Assembly (NCBI GenBank): GCA_900768705.1
Contig: CAAGEB010000075.1
Coordinates: 1-64,000 of the forward strand
Source of the DNA: Oscillospiraceae bacterium
GTDB taxonomy: Bacteria > Bacillota > Clostridia > Oscillospirales > Ruminococcaceae
Reading direction: 5' to 3'
Length of the DNA stretch: 64,000 nt
Under the pieces are notes generated by a model that did not search any database, was not told the DNA's origin, and was given only the letters and a program-made list of their open reading frames with translations. The translations under genes and the position numbers were made by a program. Of the stretch, positions 45,433 to 54,339 are shown in pieces (the stretch's first letter is position 1; the number at the start of each line of letters is the position of its first letter).

Positions 45433-45456
45433 GCGGTTTTGTCCGCTTAATATAAT
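45427..45456 (+). promoter_or_regulatory. Predicted sigma-A promoter for pilB, with inverted repeat in the spacer
   Basis: TTGCAA at 45427-45432, an 18-bp spacer and TATAAT at 45451-45456. AAGCGG-TTTTGT-CCGCTT (45431-45448) is an inverted repeat occupying the spacer, a plausible operator controlling pilB. Confidence 0.6.
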
Positions 45457-45503
45457 CCGATATAAAAACGGATCAAATGTTATCCCCGAAAGGAAGAATT
45501 GTT

Positions 45504-47210
45504 ATGGCGGTACCCGTTAAAAATGTGCCGATAGGTCAGATACTTATCGAAAATGGATTCATCAACGAAAAGCAGCTCCAGGACGCACTTGTCAAGCAGA
45601 AACAAAGCAACGGCAAGGTGCTGGGCGATGTTATGCTGGAAATGGGACTTGTGTCCGAAACGCAGCTTGCTCAGGCACTTTCAATAAGGCTTAAAGTGCC
45701 ATTTGTTGATTTGTCATCTGTGAAAGTCAATACCGACGCCGTTTCCAAAATACCGGAGGAAACTGCGAGACAGAAGCTTGTGTTCGCTTATATGACGAAC
45801 AACAACAGGCTTTTTGTTGCAACCAACGACCCGGTTAACTTCTATATATTTGAGGATCTCAAGGTTCAGACAGGAATGGATATCATTCCTCAGATATCCA
45901 CGAAAACACAGATTGAGGCTGCAATCAGCCGCTATTATTCTTCTCAGGCAATGGACAGCACCGTGTCCGAGCTGGAAAGCGAAGCAGACAGCAAGAACCT
46001 TCAGCAGGATCTGGCGGCGGCAGAGTCGGAGGGAAGAATCGACAACGCTCCTATTGTCCGTCTGGTTAATATGATGGTTGAAACCGCTTTCCGTGTAAAC
46101 GCTTCGGATATTCATATTGAGGCATTCAAGGACAGAACCCGTATCCGTTTCAGAATCGACGGCGAGCTTGTGGAGCAGGATATGAAAATTCCGCCGTCCT
46201 TCCACAATTCAATCATCACCCGTATTAAAATCCTCGGCGGCATGAACATTGCCGAACGCCGTATCCCTCTGGACGGCCGTTTTGGAACGAGAATTGACGG
46301 CGTAAACCTTGATGTCCGTGTTTCCACGATTCCCTGCGTATGGGGCGAGAAATGCGTTATCCGTCTGCTTTCCACCGCAGATGAAAAGACCCGTAAAATT
46401 ACCGACCTTGGTATGACGGATTATAACTACCAGATGTTCAAGCAGATAATCCGCTGCCCCAACGGCGTTATGCTTGTTACAGGTCCTACCGGTTCCGGTA
46501 AGTCCACCACCCTTTATGCAACTCTCGGTGAGCTTTCACAGCCGAATGTAAACATTGTAACGGTTGAGGACCCTGTGGAAAAGAAAATCGACGGCATAAA
46601 CCAGTGCCAGATCAACGCCAAAGCGGGTATGACCTTCGCAGCGGCACTTCGTTCGATCCTTCGTCAGGACCCGGATATTATAATGGTCGGAGAAATCCGT
46701 GACGGCGAAACCGCCGATATCGCAATCCGTGCCGCAATCACGGGACACTTCGTTCTTTCTACGCTTCATACCAACGACGCCGCTTCAACAATCGTCCGTC
46801 TTGTGGATATGGGCGTTGCACCTTATATGGTTGCCTCCTCATTGGTAGGAATAATTGCACAGCGACTTGTAAAGCTGCTTTGCAACAGCTGCAAGGAAAC
46901 CGTTATGCTGGAGGATCCGGAAATGCTCAAGCTGATGAACAAAGATAAGCCTGTGCAGATCTGCAAACCTCATTCCGGCGGCTGCAAGGCTTGCCACGGT
47001 ACGGGTTATTCCGGACGAACCGCAATTCACGAAATCATCGTTACCACGCCTGACATTAAAATGCTTATTTCCAACGGCGCAACCGCAGAGGAAATCGGCG
47101 CACAGGCAACGAAAAACGGAACCCTGCTTCTTCGTGATAATGTCACAAAGATGGTTCTGGCAGGACGCACATCAATGGATGAGCTGATTAAGGCTACATA
47201 TACCGTATAA
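45504..47210 (+). CDS. pilB: Type IV pilus extension ATPase PilB
   Basis: A 568-residue secretion ATPase that powers pilus extension. The N-terminal MshEN-like domain (about 5-70) has two repeats of the pattern IGxxLIxxGxIxxxQLxxAL, which in MshE binds cyclic-di-GMP. The motor domain has Walker A GPTGSGKSTTLYATL, the Asp box in TVEDPVE and Walker B DPDIIMVGEIRD, plus LSTLHTND. A zinc tetracysteine motif (CNSC...C...CKAC) follows. ATG 45504 follows AAGGAAG; an in-frame start at 45477 lacks a site. Confidence 0.96.
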   Translation: MAVPVKNVPIGQILIENGFINEKQLQDALVKQKQSNGKVLGDVMLEMGLVSETQLAQALSIRLKVPFVDLSSVKVNTDAVSKIPEETARQKLVFAYMTNNNRLFVATNDPVNFYIFEDLKVQTGMDIIPQISTKTQIEAAISRYYSSQAMDSTVSELESEADSKNLQQDLAAAESEGRIDNAPIVRLVNMMVETAFRVNASDIHIEAFKDRTRIRFRIDGELVEQDMKIPPSFHNSIITRIKILGGMNIAERRIPLDGRFGTRIDGVNLDVRVSTIPCVWGEKCVIRLLSTADEKTRKITDLGMTDYNYQMFKQIIRCPNGVMLVTGPTGSGKSTTLYATLGELSQPNVNIVTVEDPVEKKIDGINQCQINAKAGMTFAAALRSILRQDPDIIMVGEIRDGETADIAIRAAITGHFVLSTLHTNDAASTIVRLVDMGVAPYMVASSLVGIIAQRLVKLLCNSCKETVMLEDPEMLKLMNKDKPVQICKPHSGGCKACHGTGYSGRTAIHEIIVTTPDIKMLISNGATAEEIGAQATKNGTLLLRDNVTKMVLAGRTSMDELIKATYTV

Positions 47211-47272
47211 AATAAATCCTACCGCAGGAGCGGAATAAAACAGCTGCAAAGCAGCGAAAAGGAGTACTGACA

Positions 47273-48367
47273 GTGGAAGCTAACAGCAATATTATGGACA
47301 TTAACAGAATTCTGGACGAGGCAAGAGACCTGGGATGCTCCGACCTGCATTTTACGGCAGGTCTGCCGCCGGTGGTTCGTCTGCACGGCTCAATCAGAAA
47401 GCTTTCCGGTTATCCGGACTGCACCGAGCCGATTATTGTAAACATCATCAATCAGATAACCTCTATCAAGCATAAATCCCAGATTTCCAAGGGACTGGAT
47501 ACCGACTTCTCCTATGTATCAACATCGGGTTATCGTCACAGAGTAAATGTTTACAGACAGAGAGGTTATCACGCTGTTGCAATTCGTTTGCTGAGAAATG
47601 ATATTCCTACGCTGGCAGACCTTAATCTTCCGTCTATTCTCGGAGATTTTGCTCTTCATCCCCGTGGACTTGTGCTTGTTACAGGTCCTACAGGTTCCGG
47701 TAAATCTACCACACTGGCGGCAATGATCGACCATATCAACCGTCAGAGAAACTGCCACATCATCACCGTTGAGGATCCTATCGAGTATCTGCATACTCAC
47801 AAGCAGTCAATGGTAAATCAGCGTGAAATAGGTCAGGATGTAGATTCCTTTGCAGGTTCGCTTCGTGCGGCACTCCGTGAGGACCCGGATGTTATCCTCG
47901 TCGGAGAAATGCGTGACTTTGAAACTATCAACGCCGCTGTAACCGCCGCAGAAACAGGACATCTGGTGCTTTCCACACTGCATACAACCGGTGCGGCTGA
48001 AACAATCGACCGTATTATAGATGTGTATCCCCCTCATTCACAGGGACAGATCCGTTCTCAGCTTGCCAACTCCATTGTGGGAATTATTTCCCAGACCCTT
48101 GTACCCACAGCGGACGGCAAGGGACGCTGCGCCGCTCTGGAAATTCTGGCGGCAACGGACGCTATCTGCGCTATGATCCGTGAGGGCAAGATCTTCCAGG
48201 TGCCTACCGCAATCGCAACAGGTAAGAAGAACGGAATGTTCACTCTGGATCAGGATCTGGCAAGACTTGTACGCAGCGGACGAATTGAGGACGCCGTTGC
48301 AAGAACACGCTGCAAGGATGTTAATGAATACAAGCGTTATCTGGAAATGGGAACTATGGCTCGCTGA
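47273..48367 (+). CDS. pilT: Pilus retraction ATPase PilT
   Basis: A 364-residue PilT-family ATPase that depolymerises pili, enabling twitching. Landmarks are the N-terminal LGCSDLHFTAGLPPVVRLHG, Walker A GPTGSGKSTTLAAMID, Walker B DPDVILVGEMRDFETI, and the PilT-specific AALREDPD and LSTLHTTGAAETIDRIID. The length is typical. The GTG at 47273 was kept because AAGGAG precedes it; an internal ATG is at 47294. It follows pilB by 62 bp. Confidence 0.96.
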   Translation: MEANSNIMDINRILDEARDLGCSDLHFTAGLPPVVRLHGSIRKLSGYPDCTEPIIVNIINQITSIKHKSQISKGLDTDFSYVSTSGYRHRVNVYRQRGYHAVAIRLLRNDIPTLADLNLPSILGDFALHPRGLVLVTGPTGSGKSTTLAAMIDHINRQRNCHIITVEDPIEYLHTHKQSMVNQREIGQDVDSFAGSLRAALREDPDVILVGEMRDFETINAAVTAAETGHLVLSTLHTTGAAETIDRIIDVYPPHSQGQIRSQLANSIVGIISQTLVPTADGKGRCAALEILAATDAICAMIREGKIFQVPTAIATGKKNGMFTLDQDLARLVRSGRIEDAVARTRCKDVNEYKRYLEMGTMAR

Positions 48368-48388
48368 TTCAAAGGCAGGTATTTATTT

Positions 48389-49039
48389 ATGAAAAAAGTG
48401 TTGGAGAAAAAGGGTTTCACGCTGGTGGAGCTTATCGTGGTTGTTGCGATAATCGGAGTGCTGGCTGCAATTCTTATTCCCACATTGTTCGGGGCTGTCC
48501 GGGAGGCGCAGGTAAACAATGCAAATACCTCCGCTTCCTCCATTCGTGAGAAAATGAACATATTTATGACAAAGGCGGAAATCGACGGCTATGGTATGGG
48601 TTCGTCAGAAACCTGCAATGCCCGTCTGGATATTTCCATCGGAGACGATAAGGTCTGGAATGTTGCCACCGTTGCCGATAACGGAACTTTCAGCAGCACA
48701 GGAAGTCTGCAATGGACGGGAAGCGGCTCTGCGTCGGCGTCGGATCAGAATCCCGCAAATGCCGAGGAAGCTCTGGCAATCAATATGTCGAATATTTTCA
48801 CAGACCTCAGAAATGCCTCCGTTGTGGCATATCTTAACGGCGGAAAAGTGGTTTATGTGGCGTTTGCCGAGAATGTGGCTCCGGCGGATATTATAGCCTC
48901 TGACGGCGCACCGGCGGTTGTGGGCGGAACAAATGCTCCATACACAGCTCCCGACAACGACCCTTGGGGAGGAACGATAGCAGGATTTACTTCCCGGGGC
49001 TTCTGCTGCGGAACCTCGCCTATAGTTCCGAAGAGTTGA
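48389..49039 (+). CDS. Type IV pilin-like protein
   Basis: A 216-residue prepilin with leader MKKVLEKKG cut before FTLVELIVVVAIIGVLAAILIP. The first 50 residues are close to those of the next two pilins, while the C-terminal globular part (with CNAR and GFCCGT cysteines) has diverged. It is 21 bp behind pilT and is likely in the pilB operon. It may be a minor pilin. Confidence 0.9.
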   Translation: MKKVLEKKGFTLVELIVVVAIIGVLAAILIPTLFGAVREAQVNNANTSASSIREKMNIFMTKAEIDGYGMGSSETCNARLDISIGDDKVWNVATVADNGTFSSTGSLQWTGSGSASASDQNPANAEEALAINMSNIFTDLRNASVVAYLNGGKVVYVAFAENVAPADIIASDGAPAVVGGTNAPYTAPDNDPWGGTIAGFTSRGFCCGTSPIVPKS

Positions 49040-49174
49040 GAGCGTTATTGTAACAATATTGTGAGTTACACGGATTTATAGCTTGATTTATTGTTAAAAT
49101 AGACAAAGCGGGTTTTAAAAACAATATGCTTTATACAAATTTCGGAGAATTGTAAAATATTTTTAAAAAAACCC

Positions 49175-49203
49175 TTGAAATTTTAAGGGAATTAAGTTAT
49201 AAT
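49175..49203 (+). promoter_or_regulatory. Predicted strong promoter for the putative major pilin
   Basis: TTGAAA at 49175-49180, a 17-bp spacer and TATAAT at 49198-49203. The leader is about 104 nt and ends in TTTAAGGAGG. The preceding 49040-49174 is AT-rich with no clear terminator. Confidence 0.75.
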
Positions 49204-49312
49204 AAAATCACAAAAGGAAAACAACGGAAAGCCTTTTGAAACACAATCGGATATAGCGGCGCTGCCGTTATACATAAACAAATTCTTTTTTACATTTAAG
49301 GAGGTCTTTACA

Positions 49313-49978
49313 ATGGTAAAGAAACTGCAGGCTTTAAAAGCCAAGAAGGGCTTTACACTGGTAGAGCTCGTTGTAGTAATCGCTATCATCGGCGTACTTG
49401 CTGCAATTCTTATTCCTACAATGATCGGTGTTGTTCAGGACTCCAGAATTTCTTCTGCTGATACCGCAGCATCTCAGATCAGACAGCAGGTTACAACCTG
49501 GCTGACCAAGGCTGATACAGCAGGTCATACTTTTAAGGGTCCTGCTAGTCCTACCGCACTTGGTATCTCTGTTGCAAATGGCGTTTGGACATTTAACGGA
49601 GCAAATACTTCTTTGGCTGCGGATACTACTCCTTCGGCAAATGGTGAGTTCCTTGGTACTGGTTGGGAGTGGGGAACTACTTCTACTGCTGCTGGCGACA
49701 ACAAGGAAAGCAATTTCTGCGGCTTTATGGCAGCAAATCTCTCTGATATCAAGAACGCCCTTGTTGTAATCTATGTTGACAAGGAAAAGTGCATTGGCGC
49801 AGCTTATATTGATGGTGGTACTTCTTCTGAATTGACCAATATGCCTACAGCTACTGAGTTTAACAGCGCAGCTGGTACATGCTCCAAGTTCTCTTCCAAG
49901 GCTGGTGTATCTGGCAACATCGTTGTTGGTACTAACCCCAAGCTCCAGAAGGCTTCTACTAGGTCTACTACAACCTGA
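49313..49978 (+). CDS. Putative major type IV pilin
   Basis: A 221-residue prepilin: leader MVKKLQALKAKKG, then FTLVELVVVIAIIGVLAAIL. It is flanked by its own promoter and a strong terminator, and its codons lean toward GCT, GGT, ACT and AAG, unlike the next pilin gene, as expected for a highly expressed protein. It resembles the neighbour at 50169 along its whole length (QDSRISSADTAASQIRQQ, IYVDKEKCIG). These points suggest that it is the main pilin; this is an inference. Confidence 0.9.
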   Translation: MVKKLQALKAKKGFTLVELVVVIAIIGVLAAILIPTMIGVVQDSRISSADTAASQIRQQVTTWLTKADTAGHTFKGPASPTALGISVANGVWTFNGANTSLAADTTPSANGEFLGTGWEWGTTSTAAGDNKESNFCGFMAANLSDIKNALVVIYVDKEKCIGAAYIDGGTSSELTNMPTATEFNSAAGTCSKFSSKAGVSGNIVVGTNPKLQKASTRSTTT

Positions 49979-49988
49979 TAGTGGTGAG

Positions 49989-50057
49989 TGATTCTTTAGA
50001 GAATCAGAGCGGAATAAGCAATTCGTCCCCCGAGGCAATAGCCTCGGGGGATTTGCT
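49989..50057 (+). terminator. Double hairpin terminator after the putative major pilin
   Basis: A small stem (TGATTCT...AGAATCA, 49989-50006) is followed by a perfect 10-bp GC-rich stem, CCCCCGAGGC (50027-50036) with GCCTCGGGGG (50041-50050), flanked by AAGCAA/TTGCT. The U-run is weak (ATTTGCT), but the position and stability fit termination. Confidence 0.75.
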
Positions 50058-50089
50058 GTATGTAAATATTATATACCGCCGAAATTGTA

Positions 50090-50118
50090 TTGAAAAATTT
50101 TGCGGTACAGTTTATAAT
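50090..50118 (+). promoter_or_regulatory. Predicted promoter for second pilin paralogue
   Basis: TTGAAA at 50090-50095, a 17-bp spacer and TATAAT at 50113-50118, with a leader of about 43 nt. Confidence 0.7.
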
Positions 50119-50168
50119 AAAAACAGCGGATTCCGACAAATTCCGCAAAATTTGTACGGAGGTAATTT

Positions 50169-50840
50169 ATGATAAAGAAATCAGGGAAACTAAAATCGGG
50201 CGGGGGCTTTACTCTGGTGGAGCTGGTGGTGGTAATCGCCATAATCGGAGTGCTTGCGGCAATTCTTATTCCGGTGATGATAGGGGTTGTGCAGGATTCG
50301 AGAATATCTTCCGCAGATACGGCGGCGTCCCAGATAAGACAGCAGGCGTCAACCTTTTTCACCAAGGCTGACGCCGCCGGGCACACCTTTACGGGACCCA
50401 ACGATCCTGCCGCAGTTTGTTTTGCGGTAAGCAACGGAGTGTGGACAAAGACCACTGCGGGTTCCGGCGGTTCTCAAACCGGAAACAGCAATACTGCCGA
50501 CGGTTCGTTTCTGGGAAATGTTTACGGTTGGGGTTCCGTCAGCACCAACGCAGATCCGGAAACGGATTTTTGCGGCTATATGGCAAGAAATTTGTCCGAC
50601 ATCAGAAACGCTTACATTCAGATTTATGTTGACAAGGAAAAGTGCATAGGGGTTGCGTACATTGAGAGCGGAACAAACAATCTGGCTTCAAAAATGCCTT
50701 CTCCGGGGGAATTTGCGTCTTCGGAGGGCGTTACCTTTGCATTCAGAGAAAAGGCGGGAGTTGCGGACAGCGTAATAGTCGGCACAAATCCCAAGCTAAT
50801 GAAGCGGAGCGTTGCTCCTCCCTCCGTGCATAACGGCTGA
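50169..50840 (+). CDS. Type IV pilin, paralogue of the putative major pilin
   Basis: A 223-residue prepilin: leader MIKKSGKLKSGGG, then FTLVELVVVIAIIGVLAAIL. It shares with the 49313 pilin the stretch VQDSRISSADTAASQIRQQ and the region LSDI-NA--IYVDKEKCIG-AYI, and differs mainly in surface loops. Its codons are ordinary, with more GC-ending choices than in the 49313 gene. It has its own promoter. It is probably a duplicate that forms an alternative or minor pilin. Confidence 0.9.
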   Translation: MIKKSGKLKSGGGFTLVELVVVIAIIGVLAAILIPVMIGVVQDSRISSADTAASQIRQQASTFFTKADAAGHTFTGPNDPAAVCFAVSNGVWTKTTAGSGGSQTGNSNTADGSFLGNVYGWGSVSTNADPETDFCGYMARNLSDIRNAYIQIYVDKEKCIGVAYIESGTNNLASKMPSPGEFASSEGVTFAFREKAGVADSVIVGTNPKLMKRSVAPPSVHNG

Positions 50841-50936
50841 CAATCCGGATAATTTGATATATTGCACAAACCGAAACCCGGAAAATGGACATTTGCACAA
50901 ATAATCGGATTTTCTGCAAAAAAATAAAAATACCTC

Positions 50937-50965
50937 TTGTAAATCTTTCCGGGATGGTATATAAT
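50937..50965 (+). promoter_or_regulatory. Predicted promoter for the last pilin gene
   Basis: TTGTAA at 50937-50942, a 17-bp spacer and TATAAT at 50960-50965, about 55 nt before the leader start. Confidence 0.7.
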
Positions 50966-51027
50966 TAAACATAGGAGTAACTGTACCTATTTTCGGAAAG
51001 CGTTTCCGCTGACATAAGGAGGAATAT

Positions 51028-51792
51028 ATGTTGATAAAGCGTCTGCAAAAGGGCTTCACTCTTATTGAGCTTGTAATTGTAATTGCAATAATTGCTGTTC
51101 TTGCGGCGGTGATTGCTCCCGGATTGAGCAATGGCGACGCTCTCCGTGATGCTGCGGCTTCGACGGCGGAAGATTTTTATGCCGCTGCACAAAGCCTGTT
51201 TACCAAGTATTCCAGATATGAAGCACCGCTCTCTCAGGCTATGAAGAATGAGGATAAGAATAATGCCGTCATTGGATTTGCTTCAAATTTAGGCGGAAAT
51301 TACCCTACTAAAACTTTTATTTTTATCGAAGTAACTGCTAAAAACGGTCATATTACAGCAAAAGCTGTAGGAAGCGACCATCTCGAGTATGCAATGAAGG
51401 CAGTTCTGAACAAGTCGGTAGAAACAGATACCTGCGAAAGCGAAAACTTCAATGATACGTTTGCCAGAGATCTGGACGGACTTATTGAATTGAAAAACGG
51501 ATATTATTACGCCGTTGTCAGATTTGATGAGCCGATAGTAATTCCCAACGATTCCCGACCCACATTGACGAATACGGTTCGTGTCAAGTGTACCGGATGG
51601 AGTGAAATTGAGCTTCCGCAAATAGCAGGAGCATTTGATACATATGTAATGAATCATCTTCTCTTTAAGGAAAGTAATCGCCTTTCAAACGGCACAGTCT
51701 TCGGAGTTTGTTCTTCTGTTGTCTCCGGCGTAATCGACGGAGAAGAAAAAATTATGGGAGAAGCAGGAACTTATTTCACATATGGCGTATAA
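51028..51792 (+). CDS. Type IV pilin-like protein, divergent
   Basis: A 254-residue prepilin with the short leader MLIKRLQKG before FTLIELVIVIAIIAVLAAVIAPG. Beyond the N-terminal helix it shares little with the other pilins of the locus. It has its own promoter and a strong terminator, so it can be expressed separately. TAAGGAGG precedes ATG 51028. It closes the pilus locus. Confidence 0.9.
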   Translation: MLIKRLQKGFTLIELVIVIAIIAVLAAVIAPGLSNGDALRDAAASTAEDFYAAAQSLFTKYSRYEAPLSQAMKNEDKNNAVIGFASNLGGNYPTKTFIFIEVTAKNGHITAKAVGSDHLEYAMKAVLNKSVETDTCESENFNDTFARDLDGLIELKNGYYYAVVRFDEPIVIPNDSRPTLTNTVRVKCTGWSEIELPQIAGAFDTYVMNHLLFKESNRLSNGTVFGVCSSVVSGVIDGEEKIMGEAGTYFTYGV

Positions 51793-51833
51793 CTTATCGG
51801 AGTTGTCTCCGAATCGTTTAAAGACTATTAATG

Positions 51834-51861
51834 AAAGCGCATCGCAATGGTGCGCTTTTTT
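51834..51861 (+). terminator. Intrinsic terminator between pilus and flagellar loci
   Basis: AAAGCGCA (51834-51841) pairs with TGCGCTTT (51851-51858) around a 9-nt loop, and the right arm runs into a T-run. It isolates the flagellar operon from the last pilin gene. Confidence 0.88.
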
Positions 51862-51895
51862 GTCGAAAAAAACAGGTAAAAGTGCATATTTATGC

Positions 51896-51922
51896 TAAAG
51901 TTTATAGCGCAGCTGCCGATAA
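51896..51922 (+). promoter_or_regulatory. Sigma-28 (FliA/SigD) flagellar promoter
   Basis: TAAA at 51896-51899, exactly 15 bases, then a full GCCGATAA at 51915-51922. This is the textbook sigma-28 consensus, located 68 bp upstream of flgM. It implies that the whole late flagellar run is expressed after hook completion. Confidence 0.9.
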
Positions 51923-51989
51923 TATAAATAAGGGAAAAGTGTGCGTAAGGCGCACAGCCCGGATTAATTTATGACAGGGGGCAGATTTT

Positions 51990-52256
51990 ATGGAGATTAA
52001 GGGCATTAACGGAATTATTTCCACCTACAAGACAACAAAAGCACAGGCTCCGAAAAAACAGATTGCCGCCGCTGTAACAAAAACCAACACCGACAGAGTG
52101 GAATTCGGATTTCAGAGAGCAATTGACGCTGCCAAGGCAGAAATTGCAGGAGCGGTTCAGGCGGACGCTTCGCCTAAGGAATTGGTGGAAGCACAGGAAA
52201 TCGCAGGGCAGGGAATTGCAGGTTCGGAAATCGCCGATTTGATTCTTATGGGGTGA
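51990..52256 (+). CDS. flgM: Anti-sigma-28 factor FlgM
   Basis: An 88-residue protein with the FlgM pattern: a polar N-terminal half (MEIKGINGIISTYKTTKAQAP) and a C-terminal helical sigma-binding half (DRVEFGFQRAIDAAKAEIAG). FlgM holds sigma-28 inactive until it is exported through the finished hook. Similarity is weak, as is normal for FlgM; position first in the operon behind a sigma-28 promoter and before flgN strongly supports it. The ribosome site is CAGGGGG. Confidence 0.85.
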   Translation: MEIKGINGIISTYKTTKAQAPKKQIAAAVTKTNTDRVEFGFQRAIDAAKAEIAGAVQADASPKELVEAQEIAGQGIAGSEIADLILMG

Positions 52257-52257
52257 A

Positions 52258-52743
52258 ATGATGGATAAAAGGACAGCGGACGCAGTTGTAAGAACACTGG
52301 AAATCGATGTGGATTTTTACCGTGAGCTGAATGTCTTTCTGATGAAAAAACATACGAAAATCCTCGCCGATGATCTGGAGTGGCTTACAGATTCCCTCAA
52401 CGACGAGCAGGCTTTTGTGATGAAAAGCAAGTCGCTGGAGGAAAAACGGCTGGCGCTGTTTAAGGGACTGGGTATCGCCGACAAAAAGCTTTCGGATTTG
52501 TCGGAGGAGGCTCCGGAGGAATACAGACCGAAAATCAAAAATCTGGCAGGACAGCTTACCGAGCTGGTGCAGAGCATTAAGGAAATCAATGAGCGCACCA
52601 CTGAGGTTGTTAAACGAAAGCTGGATAATCAGCGGGAGTTTGTTCAGCGGGCAGGTATTCTGGAAAAGCCCGAAACCTATGATAGAAACGCTTCAAAGGT
52701 TGCGGGAGGACAGTCCTCCGCACAGGTAATGCGGCAGATATAG
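52258..52743 (+). CDS. flgN: Flagellar export chaperone FlgN
   Basis: A 161-residue mainly helical protein. The order flgM-flgN-flgK is that of the Bacillus cluster, where YvyG/FlgN carries the hook-junction proteins FlgK and FlgL to the export apparatus. The pattern of leucine-rich helices with a C-terminal glutamine/alanine tail (SSAQVMRQI) fits. It starts 1 bp after flgM. Confidence 0.85.
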   Translation: MMDKRTADAVVRTLEIDVDFYRELNVFLMKKHTKILADDLEWLTDSLNDEQAFVMKSKSLEEKRLALFKGLGIADKKLSDLSEEAPEEYRPKIKNLAGQLTELVQSIKEINERTTEVVKRKLDNQREFVQRAGILEKPETYDRNASKVAGGQSSAQVMRQI

Positions 52744-52751
52744 GAGGAAGT

Positions 52752-54302
52752 ATGCGACCTACTTTTTTAGGATTTGAAACTCAAAAGCGCACTCTTCAGA
52801 TTGCGCAGAAGAGTCAGGATATTGTCGGCAACAACATTTCCAATGTAAATACTCCCGGATATACAAGACAGCGGGTGGATTTGTATTCCATGTATGTTTC
52901 CGGAAACAAGAGTCTGCGCTGGTGCAGCAACACAAACAGCCTTTCCATGCAGGGACAGGGCGTGAATGCTTACGGCGTGGGTCAGATCCGGGATCAGTAT
53001 ATTGACAAGCGTTACCGTGAAAATGTGGCGGTGGAATCGGAAACCTCCAAGAAAATCGATATTCTTTCCGAGGTGGAGGATGTTCTTGATAACTTTGAGA
53101 GCGACGGTCTCCAGTATTTTACCCAGCAGTTTTTTGACGCATTGCAGGATTATTCTGTTGAAAAGCCCGACAGCTCAGAGGTTGCCACAATCTGCGTCAA
53201 CACGGGAATTAACCTCTGCCGCCTGCTGAATGATTATGACGCAAGGCTTTCCGAGGTGGAAGACACCTATGTGGGAGAGCTTGAGGAAACGGTAGATTAT
53301 GTAAATAATCTGCTGGAAGAAATGAATAAGCTGAATGACCGAATTTACAAGGAAATTCTTCACTATAACGAGGGTTACGGCCCCAACGAGCTTTATGACG
53401 AGATGAATCTGTACATAGACGATTTGTCAACCTACGGAAATATCGATGTCACCAAGAATACCAATGGCACATTTTCCATTTCCATGGGCGGCGTTAAGGT
53501 GCTGGACGGCGAGAAGTTCACAACCAACCGCATTGTTATGAAGGATTATGAGTCCTACAACGAGGCAATTCTTTTCTTTGAAAGCGGCGAGGATGTGAAT
53601 GTATCTTCCGGAACTATCAAGGGTTATGTGGATATGATAAACGGAAACGGCGTTTATGCCACCGGTCATCAGAACGGCTCCTACGGAATTGCCTATTTCA
53701 AAACCGCCATTGACGAGTTCACCCGTACTCTTGCAAATACATTCAATAATGCCAACGGGGCTTTTGACAATGATTCAAGAGCAATGTTTGTGCCGAGTGT
53801 TGACGGCGCAATTATTACTGCGGGAAATATCCGAGTTTCCGATTCATGGCAGCAGGATCCTACAATGATAGGTCAGGTTCGTAAGCTTGATCCGCTTACG
53901 GGAATGTACTATTACGGATATGATGAAAAGCTGGACGAGGCAACGGGACTTGTAAACCTCCAGAATACCAACACTCTTTACCTTATTTCCCAGTTTGACA
54001 ATCACGACCTTACCTTCGGAAATGCCCACGATTTTTCGGGAAGTCTGAATGAATATATTTCCTTCATTTCCAATCGTCTTGGACAAACAATTCAGTATGA
54101 AACCAGCCGCAACGACAGCGCACAGACCACTGTTGATACTCTTCTCGACGCCCGTGACGAGGTTTCGGGAGTTCAGATGGACGAGGAAGGCATTAATATG
54201 ATGAATTACCAGAAGTGGTACAGTGCTTCTTCCAGACTTACCACAACTCTGGACGATATGCTGGATAAGCTGATAAACGGTACCGGAAGAGTCGGCTTGT
54301 AA
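52752..54302 (+). CDS. flgK: Flagellar hook-associated protein 1 FlgK
   Basis: A 516-residue hook-filament junction protein. The N terminus has the flagellar rod/hook signature NNISNVNTPGYTRQRVDL (about 30-47), and the C terminus has the matching helix ending MDEEGINMMNYQKWYSASSRL, typical of FlgK. The central domain is of ordinary size. It lies 8 bp after flgN and is preceded by AGGAGG. Confidence 0.95.
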   Translation: MRPTFLGFETQKRTLQIAQKSQDIVGNNISNVNTPGYTRQRVDLYSMYVSGNKSLRWCSNTNSLSMQGQGVNAYGVGQIRDQYIDKRYRENVAVESETSKKIDILSEVEDVLDNFESDGLQYFTQQFFDALQDYSVEKPDSSEVATICVNTGINLCRLLNDYDARLSEVEDTYVGELEETVDYVNNLLEEMNKLNDRIYKEILHYNEGYGPNELYDEMNLYIDDLSTYGNIDVTKNTNGTFSISMGGVKVLDGEKFTTNRIVMKDYESYNEAILFFESGEDVNVSSGTIKGYVDMINGNGVYATGHQNGSYGIAYFKTAIDEFTRTLANTFNNANGAFDNDSRAMFVPSVDGAIITAGNIRVSDSWQQDPTMIGQVRKLDPLTGMYYYGYDEKLDEATGLVNLQNTNTLYLISQFDNHDLTFGNAHDFSGSLNEYISFISNRLGQTIQYETSRNDSAQTTVDTLLDARDEVSGVQMDEEGINMMNYQKWYSASSRLTTTLDDMLDKLINGTGRVGL

Positions 54303-54339
54303 TTAATAAAATCCCACGGCTGTCGGGAGGGCAGATAAA

